Positions 13,101 to 23,600 of a DNA stretch of 64,000 nt are shown one piece after another. This DNA is from Metaphire vulgaris. Its lineage: Eukaryota; Annelida; Clitellata; Crassiclitellata; Megascolecidae. Position numbers and translations under genes: made by a program. The notes under the pieces were generated by a model, which had not been told where the DNA came from, ran no database searches, and worked only from the letters and a program-made list of their open reading frames with translations. The stretch is taken from the NCBI GenBank assembly GCA_018105865.1, contig CM030872.1, forward strand, positions 7,429,016-7,493,015, in the 5' to 3' direction. The first letter of the stretch is position 1, and each line of letters opens with the position of its first letter.

Positions 13101-13311
13101 TGTTTCTTCGTCATCACTGACATTACCCTCTTCTACATCATTGCCGACGGCAGGCTGATCCAGGTGATAGCCCAGTTGGCAGTCATAACATTGCATCTTA
13201 CTTTCAGCTGGCCAGTCCAGGTAGTTGGTTGTTTTATTTCACATAGTAGTAGTAGTAATAATAATAATAATATTAAAAATAATAGTAGTATTAGTAGTAG
13301 TAGTAGTATTA

Positions 13312-13347
<36 letters not shown>

Positions 13348-13357
13348 GTAGTAGTAT

Positions 13358-13435
<78 letters not shown>

Positions 13436-15288
13436 CAAACTTCTTTAGCGCCATAGTAGTAGTACATCTGCACCAGTCGATGGTCTGTTTAGTGAATAAT
13501 CGTAGTCATGATCTTGTCTGTGGTGATTCGAGGTTGTAATCCAGAGGTCAGTCTGTACTTCCAGATTCTGGCTAAGGAGGATGTACAGTAGAACTTCATT
13601 ATAACATACTTAGCGGGTCTGTAAAATATAGTACGTTATATCCGAGGTATGTTATATCCAGTAACATCCAATACGGTAGCGCATCACACAGGACTGTAGA
13701 TTGAAGTACTTTATAATCTTCATACTAACTTTATAATTGTCAAAAAAACTTAAGGCACACCTGTTTGATTTTTCGTACAAGTGCAATGTGTAAAGAGCTT
13801 TTGCCTTAAGCTTCTGGCTTTGTTAATGAGCTATATAAATTGTCGTATAAACTAAAACTAAACTAAAATTGAGTATACATTATAACCAAGTCAGTTATAA
13901 CGAAGTTCTAGTGTAAATGGGCCTTGATATTCCACTTAAATATTTGCATAAATTTGTGAGCATATCTGAATTGCTGTTATAAAATTTGTGTGCATGTTAG
14001 TATGTTCATGATGATATAACTATAGAATACTGTTTTGGGACGAGAAGTTAGCAGAGTGGTAACAACGTTGGACGATGGAGCAGAAGGTCGCGGGTTCAAT
14101 TCCCGCAGGAGCCCTAAGGTCGACTGAGCCTTGAGAACCCTGAGTCGGTCAACGCGTGACTTTTAAACTCGGGACCATCCTGTTCAAGGCCCAACACAGC
14201 TCTGCTCCGTCATATCTAACTGATATGTTCTGCTCGACGGCTAAGTTGCCTGGGTCGCGCATCTGCGCTCCGCCTTGACCAGCACACTTGCAGTGCCTCA
14301 ACTCGACAGGCTTTGGTGACCGCAACCTGGCGTTGCTGGCCCGGTTGTTTGGAACAGTCTGCCAGCAACATTGCGTTCCTCTGACTCAACCATGACGCTG
14401 TTATCTTTTAGGAAACAACTGAAGACATTCTTGTTTGATTGATCTGGTTCGCAACTGACATGAGTGCATTTGCTGCTTTGCGATAATTTGCGCTATAGAA
14501 ATGTTCGTAATAATAATAATAATAATAATAATAGCCTTACTCGCTAGAGGACGGTGGTAAACTGAGGAGCAGCGTTAAGCTGCGAGGTAAAACGTGGGTC
14601 TGGGGAAAGTAATGGCAACCCACCCCAGATTAATGGCTAATGCCACCTACATCGCTGATTGCCCAGGCCGGAGATAAGCGCCGGAACCCAACGCTCGGAC
14701 TCGAGTACGGGACCTACCTACCATACTGTTTTGACTCATTCGGTCTGTTTTAGGCATATCGATTAGACCCAGTAAAATGGGACTAACAGGTCTACAGTCT
14801 CCGCTGCTTTCGTCCATTTCCGCCGACGCATTGCTGTCTCTGACGAACGCGAAGCCGATTGTGGCCATTGCTGCCGGCGGTAACATTTTGACCTCCTCGG
14901 TCCCTTCATTCGTCCAGAGTTCAACTTCTGAGACCATCGCTGGCAGACTGTCGTTTTACCAGGGTAATCTGATCTTTCCCCCACTTTTTGCATTTTACTC
15001 CTTTGTTAATTTTCATAAATTAGAGATATTGGTAGTGTGAAACTGTATTGATAATTATGTGATTTGACAGTTGACTGTAAGACCAAGATTAAGTTTGCAG
15101 GACAAGAGAAACGGTAACTGTCTTGAGATGGTCTTGAAAAGAGGTATTTTGTTGAGAACCATCTATTTAAGTATGTTGTTACCAGGGCTTATAACTGGTA
15201 CACATGCCAAGTGAATGGGATGGATATAAGAGCCTTTGATGACATCACTTTAGGATCAGGATGAATAACATCATCTTAACTCGACTCC

Positions 15289-15328
<40 letters not shown>

Positions 15329-15632
15329 TTAATCATCATCATCATTAAATAAATTCTATTCTATTCTGTATTACTATTCTGTATTACTATTAGTATTCTA
15401 TTCTGCAATAAATTTATAGTAAATGCACTTTTATAGTGCCGGTTCTAATACACAAAGATATCAATTTACAGTGCTCCCAATCGGATGATTTTGTAATGTA
15501 ATGTAACAAAGATTTGTAATGTGAAATAGAATTATAACAAAAATGTATCACAGAGAGGAATGGAAACAATGGAGCTCTGAACCTGTCTCAGGACAGAGAA
15601 CATGATTATGATGATGATGAATGTAACAAAAC

Positions 15633-15669
<37 letters not shown>

Positions 15670-16127
15670 GAAACAATTTTTATAGTGTAACTGGCATGAC
15701 AAAGACTATCAGTTATAGTGGTAAATAGAAGATTACCTATAAGGGAAAAAAATCCAGTAGATGGGCATGGCGTCATTGCTCCTTCATTTACTTTCTGGTG
15801 TCTGATGTTTTTACTTTGCCAAATCTTTAATGAAGAGTTGGAAAATATCTGTGTGTCTCCAGGTGGAATAATCACAATGGCCAGCGACGGAAGAGGTCTT
15901 ATGGCACTTAGCGGAACTGCACAGAATCCAACGAAAGTAAAAGCTACAGTGGCAGCAATTCCAGTCGGAACCGAATCTATTGCCAGACAAACAGCAGTTG
16001 TTTGTACGTATCATCATATATTAAAGTCACCTGATCTGATATAAGTTTAGACTCTATAAGAACATACCTACATGTAAAATTTTATTGTAGGCAGGAACAA
16101 TTAATGACTCACTTAAGGTTTTGGGGA

Positions 16128-16173
<46 letters not shown>

Positions 16174-16175
16174 TC

Positions 16176-16209
<34 letters not shown>

Positions 16210-16450
16210 TAATTTATTACTCAGAACAGTAATTGAGGGAAGAATATCAGGAAGAAAGGAAGACCAAGGAGGATGCTATTGGACTGGATGATGAAAACAG
16301 TTGCACAGTGTCACAAGACCTATGCAGAAATCAAAGAAGAAACAAGATGCAGAGAGAGGAATGGAAACAATGGAGCCCTGAACCTGTCCCAGGACAGAGA
16401 ACATGATGATGATATTATTATTTTATTATTGAGACAACGTATATAGCACT

Positions 16451-16494
<44 letters not shown>

Positions 16495-19400
16495 TAGACA
16501 ATTTATATAGCGCAATAAGCATGGCAAAAATGGTCAAAGACAAGAGCGCTTTACAATACTGCATTTTCCCGATGGTGAATCTTAAGATTACCTAGGAAAA
16601 GTCCTGTATGCATGGTAGACCAAAGTCAAGGGCACTTTGACATGAGTTACCCATAAGAATGATGGAAAAGATGGATTTTTAGGGTTTTTTTACCTATGCT
16701 GTTGTTTCGGCTTTAGTTACAAAGTCAGGTAGGGCATTCCATGAGATTTTGTTATATTATAGAGAAATGACATTAACTTGAGTTCAATATTTGGCATTGA
16801 GAGGAGGAAGTTTTATTAAAGATGCTGTGAAATTGGGATTATTACCGGTAATTTTGAATGTGCGATTTGACAAAAAATTTTACTGATAATTTATTGAAAT
16901 CTTACTCAGGTATTACCAAGGATATGTGATTAAGTAGATATTTTGTTTTTGCACCATTAGCATAGCCACAGGAGACATGGAGTGCTGGGCCTTTCTATTC
17001 TGACTGGGACAATTCATGGGGTTTGAGCAGAACTGAAGAAAAAGTTTTGGGTCGGGGTGTAGGTAGGGTGATCTGAACAGAATGCACAAATGTGCCAACT
17101 CCTTGATGACGTTTTTTGCTCGTACACTTATTTACTCAAAAATGTCGCTGTGCCTCCCCCCAATTTCAGAAACTTGGCCTCGCCACTGTTTTGCAATTAA
17201 ATGTTGTTAACATTGGATAACATCAAAAGAAGAAAACTGACATATTTTAGGAACATGGTAAGGAAGCAAGGGATTGTATCGAGAAAGAGATCATACAAGG
17301 TACAATTGAATGGATGGGCGGAATAAGTAGGTAACCGTATCCAACCCCCCAATGGTATGAGTATCAATAACAATAAGAGGGGTAACTGCATTTACTTCCA
17401 TATTTCACCGGACTCTTCAACTGATATTTTCACCACTAATGGGGTTACTGGATTTACTTCCTTATTCCTCTGGGCCCTTCAATTGACAACCTCACCATTA
17501 AGGTGGTAACTGCATTTAACTCCTTATTCCACCCATCCATTCAATTCCAGGAAGAAGAACTCAAGGAAGGCCAAGGATAACCTGGATTGACAACATCCAA
17601 ACCTGGGCAGGACTTAAAACCTACTTAGCCATGAGGGCAGCTAACAATAGGCAGCAATGGAATGGGATAGTTCATAGTATGACCAACCCTTGGAGCGAGG
17701 AAGGTTAAAAAAGAAGCAGTTGTTAGGAGTTGAAATTTTGATCAGTTTTCGGGAGTTTGGCATTCGTTAATGTCGGGTTGTCATTGTAGATCCTTCACGA
17801 GATCTGCCAACCGGTATGACGTCGGTCAACGCGACACTCTCGACAAACGAAGGACCGTCGCGTTCTACTTGGATCGATTCAAGATCCAACAAGCATCAGA
17901 AGAACATGTTGTTTCATGACTTTGTGATACAGAAGCCAGACAAAAAGGTTCGTTGTTGCTGTCGTGTTACATGTTATACGTCTCTGCATACATTATACAT
18001 GTCATATGTCTGCGTGCGTTATACGCATTTTGTGTTTGCATACGTTATTCCATTCTTCATTTGGCATGTCAGTGTTGCCAACCGTGCCTTGTACTTCAGC
18101 CTTAATTATGTGTATGAGGACATAATAGTTGCCTCTGAAAAAATATAAAGTATGTAAATTATTATTATTATTATATATTATTGTTATTATTATTATTATT
18201 TATAGCATCTGGTTTCGACATCTTCTTCATGCAGTGACGGACCTAGTACTTTATCTTCAGTTATGCGCTCGGACCTCTCTTCAACATCTGAGCTGAGACA
18301 ATCACTCAACAGCACTGTATCTTCATTAGACTCAAAACTGGTTAAATATATTTTTGATCTTGTGCTTATTAATATTAATATCATTATATCTTCTATAGTT
18401 ATACATTTTAAAAACTGTTAAAATGAATAGGTTTTGCATTGTATTTAACAGCACACCGATGGTTGGTATCTAAATTATTTTCTGCATACAGTAGAACTTT
18501 TTTGTATCGTACTTATTGGGTATGTAAATTTTGGTATGTTATATCCGAGGTACATGTCATTATATCCAATACCATCCAATACAGTAGCGCATCACACGCT
18601 ATCGTGCATATGCGTTTCTTTATAACCGAGAATTCGTTATAGCCGAGTCCATTGTAGCAAAGTTCTACTGTAGTCTGTTTGCATAATCTGTAATGAAGAA
18701 CTTGAAATGAAATGCTTTTGTGTACAACTATATGGTAAAGTGCTTGGCACCATGAGCAACAATAATATTTGCGCATTGTTTTTAACTTGGGTGACGTTTT
18801 CGCGCTCTAACCTGGTACTGTTGCCTCTTTCCAGACGATGTCTGTTCCCGGAGTGAAGCAGAAGTTGATCCCTCCTCCTCTTCCTATTCCAGTCCACGTC
18901 CGCGCTTCGTCCCTTCAGTCTCCGAGCGCAACGAGTCCGCGGAAGATGGCGCAGAGGCGAGCAGTGCCTAGCGACGGCATGGACATGTAAGTAATGTAAT
19001 AAGGGGCTTGTATAGCACCCCATATATTTCTACTCAAAGGCATTCCTGGCTTTGGAGTTGCTTGATAAGAAAATGAGATATAAAGTTTGTGCAATGAACT
19101 GAGTCTGGGAGTAAGAAGTGAGGTGCAAATAGATGGAGGCAGAACAGAGATCAGGTCTGTCTAAAGAACAGATATATCTGGCAAAGAACAGATTTATCTG
19201 GCTTCCGCTGTTTATGTTTATGACATCCTACGTTCATCATCGACATGCCAATGATGTCAAAGCGCCTTTAATCATCTTTATTCGTGACAAGCACAGCATA
19301 AAAAGTAGTACACAACCAGTAGTACACAACCAAGGGAAACACAGATCAACTGAACAAAACTAAATAATAATAATAATAAAATAATAATAAAATAAACCTA

Positions 19401-20576
19401 ATAATAAACAAATAAACTAAGCACAAACTTTACACAGTACAGCCTCTGACCTCAGACAAATCTAGTAATGCACTGAGCAAAGTCAGTGGCTTCTTCTCAT
19501 ATCTATTAACAAAGGATGTTTGTCGCTTTTCTACAATAGCATGCATACTATCCAAACCCGTCAGGACTCTGATATACTCGACATTATCTGCCTCACATGT
19601 TTTAAAAATTTTGCACACAACTACTCGAATCAGTCTGTCAAGAGCATTAAGAATACTTTTGTTTGGAAATGTGGCTTCCATACCATACAATACAATAGGT
19701 AGACAGTAGCTCTTTACTAGGTTAACGATATTAATTCTGGAGCTCTGCTGCACTATACAAGCAATTAAACGTTGTGGAAAAATTTTAATTTAGCTTTCTA
19801 ATAGATAACCCAGTGCCTGCCCTTTTTCAGTGTCACCCCGAGATACCTAATTTCCTCCACAAATGGCAAAAACAACACCATCCAGGACCAATACAGCACA
19901 TTGTTGCCCAACCCTCATCACTGATTTCTTCTTAAATTTCAAATCCAAATCCACAAAGTCATTGGCAATATAGAGTGTGATGGATCAGCATACAAGAACA
20001 TCCAACAAACAAATCATTGATATAGCAGCCATATCCAGAATTTTGAACAAAATTACATCATCAATATAAACAGCAAATAGAAGGCAGAACCCCTCCTTGT
20101 CGCACCCCAGCCACTATAAAAGTTTATGACATTACCCCATCTAACCATAACATTACATTTGGAATACCAGTTGAGTAAAACCAATGAAATACCAAGGAGT
20201 TTTCCTTTGTATCAGCTTCAAAAACAGCCCATAGTCCTTTGACTGACGCTTTCGCTTTGTTACGGCGCTATAGAAGTCGTCTTGGATACATAAATAAATA
20301 TGTATTTTACCTTTTGCGATGTCAGGTGACTGCTCAGTTTGATTTGCAGTGTAAATGTTATGATGGGGTTATAAATTTTGCTTTGCATAGCTTTGCAACT
20401 TTATCAGTATTTAATTGGTTTTGTGATTAAAATTGTCTAAAATTATTATCAATTGCTATTATTGTTTTATAAATGATTTGACATTGAGATGATTGCTAAA
20501 GATGCAAATGAGTTATGGCATTGTGAGGATCAAACTAAGTTCTCTCTCTGTCTCTTTCTGTCTCTTTCTGTCTCTT

Positions 20577-20662
<86 letters not shown>

Positions 20663-23600
20663 GAATGTAATTTCTAATGCTTACAAGAAACAAGAAATTT
20701 GTATTTAGAAATTTCTCTAGAGCACAGTTTTATTATGATTTTAATGGGAATTCAATAAATTTGTGTTTTCATTATTTTTCTATGCATGTTATGGATATGT
20801 AAATAAATATTGTTTCTGCGTGTCGATATTTCTGCGTTATCAGAGTTCTTGAAGAGGTTCGATTTCACGAAAAGTTTGAGAAACTGCCGCAGTTTAATCC
20901 TGACCTCGACGAGAACAAGACTCCGCTCCCGAAAAGTCCTCGAGATGTCTTTATATATTGGAAGAAGCGAAAACAGTCTGTCGGTTAGTTCAATGTGTTC
21001 CCATTACTTCTCTCAGTGGTATGCTTATTGTATAGCCAGTGACGTGCAGAGAATGGTTGGCGTCTGGGGCCAAGTCAATAAATAAAACGGTTGACGGGCA
21101 AAAAAGAAGGTCGTCGACTCCATTTTGGCACACCCCATCTGGTCAGTACCCCCAGACCTAGTCGATAAAAAAATCGGTTGATGTGGAGGGAAGACAAGGT
21201 TGCCGATTCAATTTTGGCGCCCCATCTGTTTGGCGCCCGGGCCACCGCCCCTCTCTACAAGCTACTGGGTATAGCAGAAGAGATGCCTGAGTGCCGATTG
21301 AAGGGGGTGTCCAAAACTATGATCTTGCACTCTACTCAGCATAGAAAGAGAAGAAACTGAGAAAACTGACTTTGAGGGGCACATCGTAGACCAGTTTGCA
21401 TCGGTAAAAGCAAGAAAAGTGCATCTGTAGTTTTAATCCTGTGTCAATAACATGTCACAATTTGTTAATTAAAGATTTGTTAAAGTAAGTAAGTAAGTAA
21501 CGTTCAGAGTATTGTGGTGACTCGTCCACAGGTGGGCTGTGTGAACACATTACAGAGTTAAAGTTCATAATTAGTGCGAAACAACCAAGTTTTTAGCCTC
21601 TTTTTTAAAAATGTTAAGCGTTGTTAACCTGCTAGTTTAATTTTCTGACACTCCCCTGCAACGGGCACCAGTTCCCTAAGTATGCCTTTGTCTTTGTCAG
21701 TCTCACTTGTCGTAGCTTAATATTTAAGCCTGTTTGATGATTGTGAATTTACTTTTAGTTCTCAGTCACTTTTTTCAGATGCAAAAACACCCCATGACTT
21801 TGACAAAGAGGAAGTCGCTTCCTCGCCCAGGGTGGGGCGTCAGTATAAGACCGTCGTTGGGTCGGCAGACGGCAGTACTCCAAGGACGACAAAGGGTGAC
21901 AAAGTCGAAGATCGTCATTTTTTCGGGAGCAGTTTCAATCTTGAAGGATTGGCAGACGTGTCGTCCATATCAAAAGGTTAGTACTTGGTACTCGTTAGTT
22001 AAATATTTCTATTGACCATGTGTAGTGTTATGCTATATTTTAATAGCTTTGTTTTATTAATTATCTTTATTACCTTTTTTCCTACTGCACTCTGGAGTTG
22101 GCCTCATTTTCCAGATGGATTGTAGTACCATTGATTGATATCTTTGGCTAATTAAAACTGGTACTATATTATACTGTAGAAGTGCATTTTTATTATTTCA
22201 TAAAGATTTTTTACTATTTAAAGCCTGCTGATATGAATTTTGCTGATCCTACGTGGATTTTTCTGTAATGTAATTAAAGAAATAATTGTACTCTGTGTCA
22301 TAGAGTGATATTTAAGGATGTTTAAGTACGTTTGGGCGTGTATGTGTAAGTGTGTCTAGGTATGTTTAGGTGTGTTTGAGATGTGAATTGGTGTGTGTGT
22401 GTGTGTATGTTGAGGTATGAAGGAGGGTATGTATGTGTGTAGTATAGTGTCTTGGGTGTGTGAATGTATAGGAGTGTATGAGAGGAGACGGGGCAGTCGG
22501 ATGGAATATTACTTTGTGACACTCTTTTCTAATTATTTGGGTTTTTTTATTCCTTTATATAGGAGACGAGTGATGTGGTTTCTCATTGCCTTCCTGACAG
22601 ATAATTAGATTTAAACTACTTGTCCATGGTCACTATGCAGTGGCTAAGGTTAGATTCGAACTCTCTACCCTACAACTGCAGAGCAGGGATCTTGCCACTA
22701 CTCTGGCATGCCCTCTGTAGTTACATTATAGTTTTATTCTTTGACAGCTGATGTGGATGATGGAGTGTTTGGTTCTCCACGTCCATTGCGGACTCCGAGT
22801 TCGCCAGGCGCCACAACTCACAGCAAAATCCTCGACCAACGTCGTCAACTTGTCATGCAGCTGTTTGAGGAGGAAGGCTATTTTCCATCGTGTAAGTCAA
22901 GGTCACTTTCAGTCAGCAAGCCATAAATAGTCAGGTCAGGTTTTTGTCCTCCGGCTGTGCTCAGCTATCGACTTCTCCATGACATCTCGCCAAAGTTCTC
23001 TGTACTTTGCTATTTCTTCCAAGGTCATTCGGTGTCTTTTGTCAGTTTTTCCATTGAGATTCAGCCCTGCCATGTGCAGATCCTCTTCCAATCTAAATTC
23101 TAAACTAAATAATAAGATGGTAAAGTTATAATTATAAAAATGTATGATATTAAACATGCTTTGTTTTCAAGTATTTCAATAAATTAATTAATAAATTAAA
23201 GAATGGAGGAAACTTGTCCATGATATCACGTGAAGTTAACTGATGGTGCATGACAATGGTGGATTGTAGATTCATTCTTTAGCATATTGATATTTGTAAA
23301 GCAGTTCAGTAGGTCTGGAAATGAGGTACAATTAGTACCATGGGTGCCCACAATTTAGGGCAAGAGGGGCACTTGCCCCTTCCCTGGATAATGCAAATAC
23401 CAAAATTTCACATTGAAATTTGAAAACCTTGCTGAAATATTAAACGTGATCATTGTGTTAAAATGTGCTTTACCCATTCCTGGAAAAATTTATGTGGAAT
23501 AACCGTGATCATTGTGTTTTGTCCCTCCTGGAAAAATTTCTGTGGGCACCCATGATTAGTACAGAGATTAGTACAGGGATAAAACTCAATCGTGATCAAC

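Noticed and set aside
14053..14105. Possible functional tRNA gene
   Set aside because: Box A- and box B-like sequences and a good T-arm exist, but no acceptor stem or anticodon arm can be folded. It fits a SINE head better.
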